A stretch of DNA of 64,000 nucleotides from Mycolicibacterium flavescens. Its GTDB lineage: Bacteria > Actinomycetota > Actinomycetes > Mycobacteriales > Mycobacteriaceae. Below the pieces are notes generated by a model that saw only the letters and a list, made by a program, of their open reading frames with translations, was not told the origin of the DNA and did no database searches. The position numbers and the translations under genes were made by a program. Positions 1 to 7,970 of this stretch are shown in pieces (position 1 is the first letter of the stretch; every line of letters starts with the position of its first letter). Where the stretch lies: contig LR134353.1 in the NCBI GenBank assembly GCA_900637135.1, forward strand, positions 3,596,001 to 3,660,000. The letters are read 5' to 3'.

Positions 1-1338
1 CTCGTTGTAGCTGTCCTGCGCCTCGCGGGTCGGCGTCAACGCCTGCGCGCCGGCCCGGTCGACGGCCGCGATCGCCTGCGCGGCGTAGCGGATCTGCGAT
101 TCGATCATGAACACCACCGAGTTGTGCCCCAGCGCGGTGTTGGGCCCGAGCAGAAAGAACAGGTTCGGCATGTCGGCGACCGTGATGCCGCGCAGCGCCG
201 CGATGCCCTCGCGGTTCCAGCGGTCCACTAGGTCCTCGCCACGCGGGCCCTTGATGTGGACGTACGTATAGGAGTCGGTGACGTGGAATCCGGTGGCGAA
301 CACGACGACGTCGGTTTCCCTTTCGACGCCGTCGGCGGTGACGATGCCCGTCGGCGTGAACCGCGCAATGGCGTCGGTGACGACGTCGGTCTTCGGATCG
401 GCGATGCCGCGATAGTACGTGTCGGAGTTCAGGATTCGCTTACACCCGGCCCGGTAGTTCGGCGTCAGCTTGCGGCGCAACTCGCGGTCCTTGATCGACT
501 TGTTGATGTTCCACTTACCCAGCAGCTCACCGATTTTCAGCAGCCGCGGCTCGCGCGTCATCGCGAAACCGACGCCCTCGTGGATCCAGTAGATGGCCGC
601 CCGCATCAGTTGCCGGGTGCCGGGCACGTTGGTGAAGAGGTCGCGCGCCCATCGCGGAATCGGGTTGTTGGGCCGCGGCATCACCCATGCCGGCGTGCGC
701 TGATACAGGTGCAGCGCGCCGACGTCCTTGACAATCTCCGGCACGATCTGAATCGCACTCGCACCGGTGCCGATCACCGCCACCCGTTTGCCGGTCAGAT
801 CGACGTCATGGTCCCACTCGGCGGAATGAAAAGTGGCACCGGCGAATTCGTCGAGCCCGGGGAATTCCGGGACGAACGGGATATGCAGGCCGCCCGCCCC
901 GGAGACGACGAACTGCGCGACGAACTCGCGCCCGTCCTTGGTGAAGACGTGCCAGCGCAGTTCGTTGTCGTCCCAATGGGCACGGTCGACGTGGGCACCG
1001 AAGCGGATGTAGCGACGCAGCCCGTACTTTTCGGTCACGCCCTTGAGGTAATCGAAGATCTCCGGCTGGAACGACCACATGTGACGCCAGTCGGCCTTGG
1101 GCTCGAACGAGAACGAGTACATGTGCGACGGGATGTCGCAGGCGCACCCGGGGTAGGTGTTGTCGCGCCAGGTGCCACCGATCTCGTCGGCCTTCTCCAG
1201 CATCAGGAAGTCGACGTTCTGGCGTTGCAGCGCAATGGCCATTCCGAGACCGGAGAAGCCGGTGCCGATGATCAGTGCGCGGGTGTGCACCGGTTGTTGG
1301 GCAGTGGTGTCCTCGGCCGTCTGCTCGGCAACCGTCAT
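1..1338 (-). CDS. Flavin-containing monooxygenase, Baeyer-Villiger type (3' end outside window)
   Basis: FAD- and NAD(P)H-dependent monooxygenase; 446 codons are visible and the C-terminus lies beyond the left edge. The N-terminal FAD Rossmann motif GTGFSG is at about residues 25-30, the NADPH motif GTGASA near 187, and a later FATGFH motif is present. The Baeyer-Villiger fingerprint is intact (FAGATFHSAEWD, about 164-175), so ketone-to-ester oxygenation is plausible, although substrate is unknown. The ATG at 1336-1338 begins a short polar stretch before the Rossmann strand, as usual for the family. A TetR gene lies 117 bases upstream on the same strand, and the pair matches the Rv3049c/Rv3050c arrangement I recall from M. 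tuberculosis, so that TetR is the likely regulator. Confidence 0.93.
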   Translation of the reverse strand, partial: MTVAEQTAEDTTAQQPVHTRALIIGTGFSGLGMAIALQRQNVDFLMLEKADEIGGTWRDNTYPGCACDIPSHMYSFSFEPKADWRHMWSFQPEIFDYLKGVTEKYGLRRYIRFGAHVDRAHWDDNELRWHVFTKDGREFVAQFVVSGAGGLHIPFVPEFPGLDEFAGATFHSAEWDHDVDLTGKRVAVIGTGASAIQIVPEIVKDVGALHLYQRTPAWVMPRPNNPIPRWARDLFTNVPGTRQLMRAAIYWIHEGVGFAMTREPRLLKIGELLGKWNINKSIKDRELRRKLTPNYRAGCKRILNSDTYYRGIADPKTDVVTDAIARFTPTGIVTADGVERETDVVVFATGFHVTDSYTYVHIKGPRGEDLVDRWNREGIAALRGITVADMPNLFFLLGPNTALGHNSVVFMIESQIRYAAQAIAAVDRAGAQALTPTREAQDSYNE

Positions 1339-1455
1339 GGTCTCCCCTATTACCCCAGTTGGCGCGTGCACCCTACGTGGTGGGCACATCCTGGGAACGC
1401 CGGTACTGGGTACTTTCCAGTCTCCGGTCCGCGCGAAGTGGTGTCAACGCCGAAG

Positions 1456-2196
1456 TCAGGCGACGGGCTGCTGCTTGCGAACGGCGGTGTTAATCGGCTG
1501 GTCAGGGTCAATCTGGATGCCGAGCAGCTCGGCGGTGCCGTTGATCGCGCCCACCATGATCGTGGTCATGTGCGCGACGAACTGATCGGCGGGCATGCGG
1601 CGGGTGCCGTCGTCATCGTCGCCCAGCCACCAGTCCGTCGCCGATGCCGCGGTACCGAAGATTGCGTACGCCGCGAGCTCGAAGGCTGCCGGATCCGGCG
1701 CCAGATCCTTGAGTTCCTCGCTGATCATGTCGGCGACGGCGAGCGTGATCTCGCTGCCCCGGTTGACGGTCGTCATCGCGGCTGCTGACTTGTCGGCGAA
1801 CCGACCCTGCAACAGGAACCGCACCACGTTGGGATGCTGCTCGACCAGCTCGACGTAATGCCCGACGCCACGCCCGACGATCTGGCGCGCGGAGTCATGC
1901 TCCACATCGATCGACGGGATGATCGCCGCCCACAACATGTCTCGCATGCGCTGGCCGATCTCGCCGAACATGTCGGACTTGTCGGTGAAGTGGCGGTAGA
2001 TCTTGGGTTTGGCGGTGCCGGCCTCTTCGGCGATCTCGCGCACGCTGACGCTAGGACCCAGCCGGTCGATGGCGCGGAAGGCGGCGTCGACGATCTCGGC
2101 GCGCACCTTTTTGCGGTGTTCGCGCCAGCGCTCGCTGCGGGCGTCCACCTTGACGCCCGGCTCACCACTCGACCGTGGCCTGCCCGCTCGTCGCAC
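1456..2196 (-). CDS. TetR/AcrR family transcriptional regulator
   Basis: 246-residue one-component repressor type. The N-terminal helix-turn-helix covers about residues 28-75 and includes VREIAEEAGTAKPKIYRHF, typical of TetR proteins. The rest is a helical ligand-binding domain with an acidic DDDDG turn. The start used is GTG (2194-2196); an internal start nearer the helix-turn-helix cannot be excluded because the first 20 residues are basic and low in complexity. It lies immediately upstream of the monooxygenase on the same strand and diverges from the flavoprotein at 2347, so either may be controlled by it. Position relative to nrdE corresponds to Rv3050c. The ligand is unknown. Confidence 0.9.
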   Translation of the reverse strand: MRRAGRPRSSGEPGVKVDARSERWREHRKKVRAEIVDAAFRAIDRLGPSVSVREIAEEAGTAKPKIYRHFTDKSDMFGEIGQRMRDMLWAAIIPSIDVEHDSARQIVGRGVGHYVELVEQHPNVVRFLLQGRFADKSAAAMTTVNRGSEITLAVADMISEELKDLAPDPAAFELAAYAIFGTAASATDWWLGDDDDGTRRMPADQFVAHMTTIMVGAINGTAELLGIQIDPDQPINTAVRKQQPVA

Positions 2197-2346
2197 CCGG
2201 TCACTCTACCGCTCAAGCACTGCTGACCAGCTCAGACCACGTCGCATGCGTTTCCGGACGCCACGTCTGGGCAACTCCGTCCGACAAGAGAGGCCAACGC
2301 AGCACGGGTAATATCGCTGCGACAGCCGATCGACGAGACGAGTTTC

Positions 2347-3528
2347 ATGACGCAGCAATACGACCTGGTCATCGCAGGTGGCGGGCCCTCCGGCTCGGCA
2401 GCCGCGTGGCAGGCCGCTCAGACCGGCGCGAAGGTCGTGGTTCTGGACAAGGCCGAGTTCCCGCGGGCCAAGCCCTGCGGCGACGGGCTTACCGCCCGCG
2501 CGGTGAGTTATCTGCAGAAAATGGGACTGGCCGACGAGGTGGCCACGTATCACCGGGTGAATCGCGTGACGGTCTTCAGCCCGAGCGAGTGGGAACTGTC
2601 GTTTCCGAAGCGGCCCGGTATGCCCGACCACGGCCACACCGTGAGCCGCGAGCGCCTCGACACCACGCTGCTCAAGCACGCCGAGTCCGCGGGTGCCGAG
2701 GTGCGCCAGGGCGCGGAAGTGTCCGGGCCGATCCTGGAGAAGGGTCGCGTCGTGGGGGTGACGCTCAAGAGCGGCGAAAAGGTTTACGGCGACGCGGTGA
2801 TCGCCGCCGACGGCGCCTACTCCCCGATCAAGCGGGCCCTCAAGATCGACTCCGAGTACAACGGCTACTCGGCGATCGCGATCCGCTCCGAGATGCACGC
2901 CAACCGGCCCGACTCCGACAGCCTCGACATCTATCTCAAGCTCGTCTTCGAGGGCGACCAGCTACCTGGGTACGGCTGGGTGTTCCCGATGGGCAACGGC
3001 ATCTTCAACATCGGGCTGGGCTACGTCAACAGCTATAAGAACTGGCAGTCGATCAACGCCACGCAGTTCCTCGGCGATTTCCTCCGCACTCTGCCTACGG
3101 AGTGGGAGCTGCCGCCGATCGAGGAGCTGAAGAAGAACAAGAGTGTCCGGGCCTGGCGACTGCCGATGGGGTTCACCGCGTGGCCGCCGTGGCGCCCGGG
3201 CGTGCTGTTCACCGGCGACTCGCTGGGTGCGGGCAAACCGGCCTCAGGCGCGGGCATCTCCAAGGCGCTCGAATCCGGCTTGGCCGCAGGCGAATGCGCG
3301 ACCGCGGCCCTGCAGAACGGCGGGCCCGACGACTTCACGAACTATGCGCAGCGCATGGAGGCCGCGTGGGGCCGCGAATATCGCCGCGGCCGCTACATGC
3401 ACAAGTTGATCGGACAACCCAAGCTGGCCAACGCCGGGGTGAAGCTCATCGATAACGCGATGTTCCGTGACCGGATGCTCAAGGCTCTCTACAAGAAGGC
3501 CCAAGGCCCGCAGCACACCATCAAGTGA
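2347..3528 (+). CDS. Geranylgeranyl reductase family FAD-dependent oxidoreductase
   Basis: 393-residue flavoprotein of the family that saturates isoprenoid double bonds (geranylgeranyl reductases, menaquinone reductase MenJ). The FAD dinucleotide motif GGGPSGSAAA lies at about residues 11-20, the family motif FPRAKPCGDGL at about 38-48, and the second FAD motif FTGDSLGAGKPASGAGISKA near 285-304. Length is normal for the family. It stands alone on the plus strand between the divergent TetR gene and the convergent cupin gene, and no menaquinone genes lie nearby, so a role as paralogue of MenJ acting on another polyprenyl lipid is possible. ATG start at 2347. Family call is firm; the substrate is inferred only loosely. 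Confidence 0.9.
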   Translation: MTQQYDLVIAGGGPSGSAAAWQAAQTGAKVVVLDKAEFPRAKPCGDGLTARAVSYLQKMGLADEVATYHRVNRVTVFSPSEWELSFPKRPGMPDHGHTVSRERLDTTLLKHAESAGAEVRQGAEVSGPILEKGRVVGVTLKSGEKVYGDAVIAADGAYSPIKRALKIDSEYNGYSAIAIRSEMHANRPDSDSLDIYLKLVFEGDQLPGYGWVFPMGNGIFNIGLGYVNSYKNWQSINATQFLGDFLRTLPTEWELPPIEELKKNKSVRAWRLPMGFTAWPPWRPGVLFTGDSLGAGKPASGAGISKALESGLAAGECATAALQNGGPDDFTNYAQRMEAAWGREYRRGRYMHKLIGQPKLANAGVKLIDNAMFRDRMLKALYKKAQGPQHTIK

Positions 3529-3543
3529 GACCGTAGGCCTAGC

Positions 3544-3885
3544 TCACTTCTTGGCGACGACCGTCAACAACACCGCCGAATCCTCGAGGGCGGCAAGGCT
3601 GTGACGTTCGTGCGGTATCGGGAGGTAGTCTCCTGTGCTGCCCTCCACCGAGGAGCTCACCGAACGCAGCTGCACCCGGCCTCGCAACACCAACAGCGTT
3701 GCCTCGCCGGGGCTTTCGTGGTCGTCCAGGCCGTGGTCGGCGGTCAGTGCCAGCACGGTCTGACGTAGCGTGCGCCCGCTGCCGCCGTACACGGTCTGCG
3801 CGGAACGGCCCGACGAAGCGGCCTTCGCGGCGGCGAGTTGCTCGTCGGCGAGCTGTTGTAACGACAGCGCGGTTGTCGCGGTCAT
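3544..3885 (-). CDS. Small cupin-domain protein
   Basis: 113 residues from the ATG at 3883-3885 (MTATTALSLQQLADEQL). The C-terminal two thirds form one cupin barrel: HESPGEATLLVLRGRVQL followed by YLPIPHERHSLAALEDSAVL, the two halves of a metal-site-like cupin motif with His residues kept. An upstream in-frame start would add 23 residues but overlaps the region around the preceding gene's stop, so the internal ATG is preferred. It is the last gene of the leftward cluster that begins near 7338 and follows the winged-helix regulator by 25 bases. Possibly a sensor or small dioxygenase-like protein; reaction unknown. Confidence 0.8.
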   Translation of the reverse strand: MTATTALSLQQLADEQLAAAKAASSGRSAQTVYGGSGRTLRQTVLALTADHGLDDHESPGEATLLVLRGRVQLRSVSSSVEGSTGDYLPIPHERHSLAALEDSAVLLTVVAKK

Positions 3886-3910
3886 GAGTCTTCCCTTCTC
3901 GCCCCGATGT

Positions 3911-4585
3911 TCACCGTTCGGGACGCAATACCAAACTGACTTCGCACGAGCCACCGTGCGGGTCGGGCGTGACCGACGCCTGATAGCGGGCGCCGACGGC
4001 GTCGGCGTTCAGGTTGATCACCTCTTGGATGAGGCCCTGCTGGATGCCGCGCACAACTTCCGGCGCCGACGCGGCCACCTCGGCCAGTGGGCACGTGCAG
4101 ATCTGCACCGTCACTTCGCCGAACGAGGTCAGCAACGAACGAACCTGGAAGCCGAGTTCGTTGAGGGTCGCGACCACCATGTCGGCGATTGTGGCCTCGG
4201 GTCGCCTGCGGGCCAACCGGACCCGATGGGCCAGGTCCGCACCGATCTGCAGAGCACGTTGTTCGCGCTCCCGCACCGTTCCGCCCAGGTGGGTGGCGAA
4301 CAGCGAGACGATGTCGGCGTAGTCGAACCGGGGGGCCGGCTCGTACGTGAGCCGCGGTCGCCCCGCTCGACCGGCCTTGGTCGCATTGCCCCGCCGGATG
4401 AAGCCCTGTTCCTCCAGCGTCGTCAGGTGGAAGCGGGCCGTGGTGATGTGGATCTGCAGCGCGTCGGCGACTTGTTGGGCGTCGACCGGGTTCGCGGCGT
4501 TCTTCAGCAGGCTCAGCACTTTCTGGCGCTGTTGGCCTGCCGCCCGTTCCGGCTGCGCATCGAGGTCGTGGCGCGACACTGGCAT
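3911..4585 (-). CDS. Winged-helix regulator with Cys-containing C-terminal domain (SufR/DeoR-like)
   Basis: 224 residues. The N-terminal winged helix (about 20-75) contains VDAQQVADALQIHITTARFH and a wing with RRGNATKAGRAGRPRLTY, as in SufR-like and other ArsR/DeoR-type regulators. The C-terminal half carries ICTCPLAEVAASAPEVV and ends with GGSCEVSLVLRP, so Cys residues are placed roughly as in regulators that bind an Fe-S cluster, but the full SufR four-Cys spacing is not evident. It starts 12 bases after the methyltransferase stop and precedes the cupin, so it is probably co-transcribed and may autoregulate the cluster. Redox or iron sensing is inference. Confidence 0.82.
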   Translation of the reverse strand: MPVSRHDLDAQPERAAGQQRQKVLSLLKNAANPVDAQQVADALQIHITTARFHLTTLEEQGFIRRGNATKAGRAGRPRLTYEPAPRFDYADIVSLFATHLGGTVREREQRALQIGADLAHRVRLARRRPEATIADMVVATLNELGFQVRSLLTSFGEVTVQICTCPLAEVAASAPEVVRGIQQGLIQEVINLNADAVGARYQASVTPDPHGGSCEVSLVLRPER

Positions 4586-4597
4586 GGTTCGAGTCTG

Positions 4598-5401
4598 TCA
4601 CGACGTCGGCACGACACCGACCACCGCAACCGCGGTCAGTGCGCGCCGATAGCGGTGGAACGTCTTACGCATACCGATGACCCGCTTGCGTGCCGCGGGC
4701 CTGGCGATCAGGTTGCCGACGATCCGCAGCGCACCGGTGAACCCCTCGTCGGCCAGAACCCGCGCCGGATTGAGCAGCGCCATCTTCGCGTGGTCGACGG
4801 TCACCACCTCGAAGCCGGCCTCGGTCAGCAGCGCCACCCATTCCGACGTCGTCAGCGGCCGCGCGTTGACCTTGATCGCGCGCGCCATGTCGCGGCGGAT
4901 CACGTCCTTGGTGTCCTGCGGGAGGTCATCGGGCTGCAGACCCAGTTCGTGGATCGCGTAGCGGCCGCCCGGCCTCAGCACCCGGAAAGCCTCGGCGACG
5001 ATCGCACGCTTGTCGCGGTCGCCCTGCATCGTCAGCATCGCCTCGCCGATCACCACATCGGCGCTGCCCGAAGGCAATCCGGTCTCGGCGGCGTTGGCCA
5101 CCACGACCTTGCCGTCGACAGGGGCGACAACCGCGCGCACCGTCTCACTGGTGGCGGCGGTGTCGTCGACCCCGACGTAGGAGCGCGGCTGTTGGGCGAC
5201 GATGTCGGTGGCGGTGCGGCCCAGACCTGGACCGAGTTCGACGACGTCGGCGCCGCCGATCTTGGCGGCCGCGAGCAGCCGGCTGGTCAGCTCGAGTCCG
5301 CCCGGCCTCAGCACCCGCTTGCCCAGCCGGGCCAGCAGCCAGTGGCCCGGCAGGTCCGCATCGGACCGCTGCGCGAGCGGAAGAGATTCTTTGCCTGTCA
5401 T
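4598..5401 (-). CDS. Class I SAM-dependent methyltransferase
   Basis: 267 residues from the ATG at 5399-5401. A Rossmann methyltransferase core is clear: VVELGPGLGRTATDI (motif I, about residues 53-67), YVGVDDTAA (acidic loop, motif II), ADVVIGEAMLTM (motif IV) and a post-motif FRVLRPGGRYAIHEL. It resembles UbiE/sterol-type methyltransferases. The C-terminal part after residue 210 is basic and contains a hydrophobic run near the end (TAVAVVGVV). Its start overlaps the ABC permease stop (ATGA), indicating translational coupling. A longer upstream reading frame exists but covers the permease gene, so the ATG at the overlap is chosen. Substrate unknown. Confidence 0.88.
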   Translation of the reverse strand: MTGKESLPLAQRSDADLPGHWLLARLGKRVLRPGGLELTSRLLAAAKIGGADVVELGPGLGRTATDIVAQQPRSYVGVDDTAATSETVRAVVAPVDGKVVVANAAETGLPSGSADVVIGEAMLTMQGDRDKRAIVAEAFRVLRPGGRYAIHELGLQPDDLPQDTKDVIRRDMARAIKVNARPLTTSEWVALLTEAGFEVVTVDHAKMALLNPARVLADEGFTGALRIVGNLIARPAARKRVIGMRKTFHRYRRALTAVAVVGVVPTS

Positions 5402-6177
5402 CTTCGGATTGTCCTTCCAACGGCGGCGATCCCGAAGATCGCCGTGAAAACTGAGCATGCGTAGAGCAGAGCGCCGGTCTGGCCCCACGGCGGTGTGAGT
5501 ACGGTGTCCTGCCCGGTGGCGTACACCGCGTTCAACAGGGGCATGAAACGCTGGAGCGTCGCTCCGCTGGGCAGATAACCGGCCGCGGTTTCGGCCACGA
5601 ACGCCCACAGCAGGATGCCGCCCACCGCGGCGAGCGGCGAGCGGGTGAGGGCCCCGACTCCCACACCCGCCCCCGCCGCGAACAGCGCCAGCACCGGCAC
5701 CGTCCACAACAGTCGCAGCCCGACATCGTCGGTCAGCGACACCGGTCCGTAAACGATCGGCGCGACCGCAGGCAGGCCCGCGAGCACCACGACGAGAGTC
5801 GCGATGGCCACCAGCGCGCCCAGAGCACCGTAGAACACCCACCGGCCGAGCAACACCGGCCAGGCCCGCGGAATAGCGAGGCGTACGTGTTCGCCTGCGC
5901 CGTAGCGGCTTTCAGCGGCCTGACCGTCGGCTCCCGCAACGGCCACCAGCGCGACGGTGATCGTGATGACCCAGTAGGCCGCGTTCGAGGTCGTCACCTG
6001 CAGCACCGAGATCTGGCCGGGGATCCGCGCGAACGACTCCGCGACGAGCGCGATGCCGAACGTGATCACCACCGGGAGGATCACCGCCGCGGGCGCCACC
6101 ACCGTCCACAGCCGGCTGCGCCCGCCGGTGCGGATAATCTCGGCACGCGCGCTGCGCGCCACCGCGACGGTGCTCAC
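5398..6177 (-). CDS. ABC-2 type transporter permease
   Basis: 259 residues from the GTG at 6175-6177, which overlaps the ATPase stop (GTGA). The protein starts VSTVAVARSARAEIIRTGG and then alternates hydrophobic segments (about residues 22-45, 62-82, 110-135, 145-165, 175-200 and 225-245), fitting six membrane spans of an ABC-2 export permease. The upstream open frame would extend the protein across the ATPase gene and has no start with context, so it is discarded. Together with the ATPase it should form a small exporter in the cytoplasmic membrane. The stop overlaps the methyltransferase start, suggesting one operon. Cargo unknown. Confidence 0.87.
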   Translation of the reverse strand: MSTVAVARSARAEIIRTGGRSRLWTVVAPAAVILPVVITFGIALVAESFARIPGQISVLQVTTSNAAYWVITITVALVAVAGADGQAAESRYGAGEHVRLAIPRAWPVLLGRWVFYGALGALVAIATLVVVLAGLPAVAPIVYGPVSLTDDVGLRLLWTVPVLALFAAGAGVGVGALTRSPLAAVGGILLWAFVAETAAGYLPSGATLQRFMPLLNAVYATGQDTVLTPPWGQTGALLYACSVFTAIFGIAAVGRTIRR

Positions 6178-6866
6178 GCGTACTCCAGCAGGGTTTCCTC
6201 GAGCCATTCCCGGGCGTCGGCACCGGTGGGCGTCAACTGCGCCAGCTGGCCGGCGGCCTGCATGCGGCCGCGACTGAGCACTGCGACGTGGTCGGCGGTC
6301 AGCGCCACTTCGCCAAGCAGGTGGGTGGCGACGACGACCGTGCGGCCCTGTTCGGCGAGCCGGCGAAGCAGTGACCGGAACCAGACGATGCCGGGAACGT
6401 CGAGACCGTTGAGGGGTTCGTCGAACAGCAGCGTCTGCGGGTCGGCGAGCAAGGTGGCCGCGATGGCCACGCGCTGACGCATGCCCAGTGATAGCCGGTC
6501 GATGCGCATCGACCGATGGTCGTGTAGTTCGGTCTCGCGGACGATCTTGTCGAGGCGTGCGCCGTCGATGCCCGAAAGTGCTGCAAGCCAGGACAAGTGG
6601 CGTTGCACGGTGTGGCGGGGGTTCATGGAGGTCGGGCCCAGGTGGAATCCCAGCAGGCGTTGGTCGTGGCCGGTGCGTTGTCCGCACACCGAGATCGTTC
6701 CGCTGTCGGGGCGGATCAGCCCGGCCAGCAACCGCAGCAGCGTGGTCTTGCCAGCGCCGTTGAGACCGAGCAGCGCGGTGACGGAGCCGGCGGGAAAGGT
6801 GACGGTGACGTCGTCGACGGCGTGGTGGCGCCCGAACGACTTGGTCAACCCAACGACTTCGATCAC
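6174..6866 (-). CDS. ABC transporter ATP-binding protein
   Basis: 230 residues with GTG start at 6864-6866 (MIEVVGLTKSFGRHHAVDD). Walker A is GLNGAGKTT (about 34-42), the ABC signature appears as RLSLGMRQRVAIAATLL (about 131-147), Walker B as TLLFDEPLNGLD, and the switch His in VVATHLLGEVALTADHVAVL. These are complete, so the ATPase should be active. Domain size and signature resemble ATPases paired with ABC-2 exporters. It begins 7 bases after the stop of the upstream secreted protein gene and overlaps the permease, so all are likely one transcript reading leftward. Confidence 0.94.
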   Translation of the reverse strand: MIEVVGLTKSFGRHHAVDDVTVTFPAGSVTALLGLNGAGKTTLLRLLAGLIRPDSGTISVCGQRTGHDQRLLGFHLGPTSMNPRHTVQRHLSWLAALSGIDGARLDKIVRETELHDHRSMRIDRLSLGMRQRVAIAATLLADPQTLLFDEPLNGLDVPGIVWFRSLLRRLAEQGRTVVVATHLLGEVALTADHVAVLSRGRMQAAGQLAQLTPTGADAREWLEETLLEYA

Positions 6867-6873
6867 GCGGACA

Positions 6874-7338
6874 TCATTCGAAATTGCAGGGAATCGGAAG
6901 GCCGAGGGTCTTGATGCCGTTGCACAGCGACTTGCTCGCCAGCTTCCACTGACCGTCGATCCGGCGCCATTCGGCTTCCACGCGCACGGTCGGCGCCCCC
7001 TGCCTACTGGCGTTGATCATCGCGGTGTGGCGATCGCCGTCGTGGGTCTCGGGACCGGTCACCGCGCTCGAACCGCGCGGCGGGCGGAAGAATCCGATCC
7101 GGTAGACCATCTTCGGCACCACCACTGCCCGCTCGCCGCCTTCGAGCTGAGCGGCCTTGACCGCGTCCGGGGCGGGAGTGCCGACCAGCAGCCGGATCTG
7201 CGCGTCGAGTTCGGCAAGGGTCGGGACATCGGAGGTGATCGCGAACTCATGCGCGGGAGCGGGCTGGGCATGCGCCGCTGGAGCAAACGTGGCGGCGGCG
7301 ATCATCGTCGCCGCGAGAACGCACAAGCGCTTGAGCAT
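6874..7338 (-). CDS. Secreted protein resembling low-molecular-weight antigen MTB12
   Basis: 154 residues from the ATG at 7336-7338 (a TTG directly before it is less likely). The start has a classical signal peptide: KR, then LCVLAATMIAAATFAPA and an AHA-Q cleavage site near residue 24. The segment DVPTLAELDAQIRLLVGT..QLEGGERA matches, in pattern, the domain of MTB12 (Rv2376c). The end contains WKLASKSLCNGIKTLGLPIP with two Cys that could form a disulfide. It is the first gene of the leftward ABC/methyltransferase cluster and lies 58 bases downstream of an IdeR-like box. Extracytoplasmic location is well supported; function is unknown. Confidence 0.85.
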   Translation of the reverse strand: MLKRLCVLAATMIAAATFAPAAHAQPAPAHEFAITSDVPTLAELDAQIRLLVGTPAPDAVKAAQLEGGERAVVVPKMVYRIGFFRPPRGSSAVTGPETHDGDRHTAMINASRQGAPTVRVEAEWRRIDGQWKLASKSLCNGIKTLGLPIPCNFE

Positions 7339-7395
7339 CAACCGGACTCCTATTTAGAGGAAATCTTTTCGGTTAATGTAAACGCCAGTGTCAGC

Positions 7396-7414
7396 TGAGG
7401 CAAGCCTTACCTTT
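7396..7414. promoter_or_regulatory. Candidate IdeR (DtxR-type) iron box
   Basis: The 19 bases TGAGGCAAGCCTTACCTTT agree with the mycobacterial iron box TWAGGTWAGSCTWACCTWA at 16 of 19 positions, counted by eye; the mismatches are at positions 2, 6 and 19. It lies 58 bases before the start of the secreted-protein gene at 7338 and would place the ABC/methyltransferase cluster under iron control. Binding has not been tested. Confidence 0.6.
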
Positions 7415-7589
7415 TACGCCGGGCGTACGGGTACTTCCATTCATCCTTTTATGTTCGGAACCGCGCGCTCGGCGACGACACGCCCCCTATTCCCCTAACC
7501 GCAATGCACCGCTGGCCCTCAGAGGCGGTCGAAAGGCTGCGGCAGGCACCCCGTTTCGCCACAAACGCCTGGGCAGCAGGCTCTACGCC

Positions 7590-7892
7590 ATGACCATCAC
7601 ACGACTTCTGGCGACCGCGGTGACGGCAGTCGGCGTCGCCCTCGGACTGGCCGCAACCGCTGGCGCCGTTCCCGTCAGCGACGACTTCTGGGAGTGCGCG
7701 GCGGACCACCAGGACACCGACGGTCTCGGCGTGTGCTGCGTGTTCTACGGCGGCGACTACGACGAGAGAACCGGCGAATGCTGGATAGACCACGAAGCGA
7801 AGCCAGAGGAGGCCCAGACCGGCCCCGGCGTTCCGCCGAAGCACCGGGTGCTGACGCGGGTGGACCGCCTGCCCACTCTTGCCTTGGGCTGA
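7590..7892 (+). CDS. Small secreted Cys-containing protein
   Basis: 100 residues starting at ATG 7590 (MTITRLLATAVTAVGVALGL). A signal peptide ending in AGAVPVSDD (cleavage near residue 26) is followed by an acidic mature part with Cys in FWECAADHQ, GVCCVF and GECWIDH: four Cys in about 32 residues, suggesting disulfides or metal binding. No homologue family is recognised. The tail after residue 70 is basic and Pro-rich. It is divergent from the MTB12-like gene and convergent with nrdE, with a long inverted repeat between. It may be a lineage-specific exported peptide; gene reality is supported by the signal peptide and composition. Confidence 0.7.
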   Translation: MTITRLLATAVTAVGVALGLAATAGAVPVSDDFWECAADHQDTDGLGVCCVFYGGDYDERTGECWIDHEAKPEEAQTGPGVPPKHRVLTRVDRLPTLALG

Positions 7893-7898
7893 AGCGCT

Positions 7899-7962
7899 CG
7901 CCGAGTGTCGGATTAGTGCACGGCTGATCCGCACACTGCGTGTCTCAAACCGACACTCGGCG
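7899..7962. terminator. Long inverted repeat between convergent genes
   Basis: CGCCGAGTGTCGG at 7899-7911 is exactly repeated in inverted form at 7950-7962 (CCGACACTCGGCG), leaving a 38-base loop. It sits precisely between the stop of the small secreted protein and the stop of nrdE, which converge, so a bidirectional terminator role is likely. No U-tract follows, as usual in mycobacteria. Confidence 0.6.
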
Positions 7963-7970
7963 TGGCGGTC

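Noticed and set aside
256..1788. A 510-codon plus-strand frame
   Set aside because: Runs opposite the monooxygenase and TetR genes; no domain; shadow of high GC third positions.
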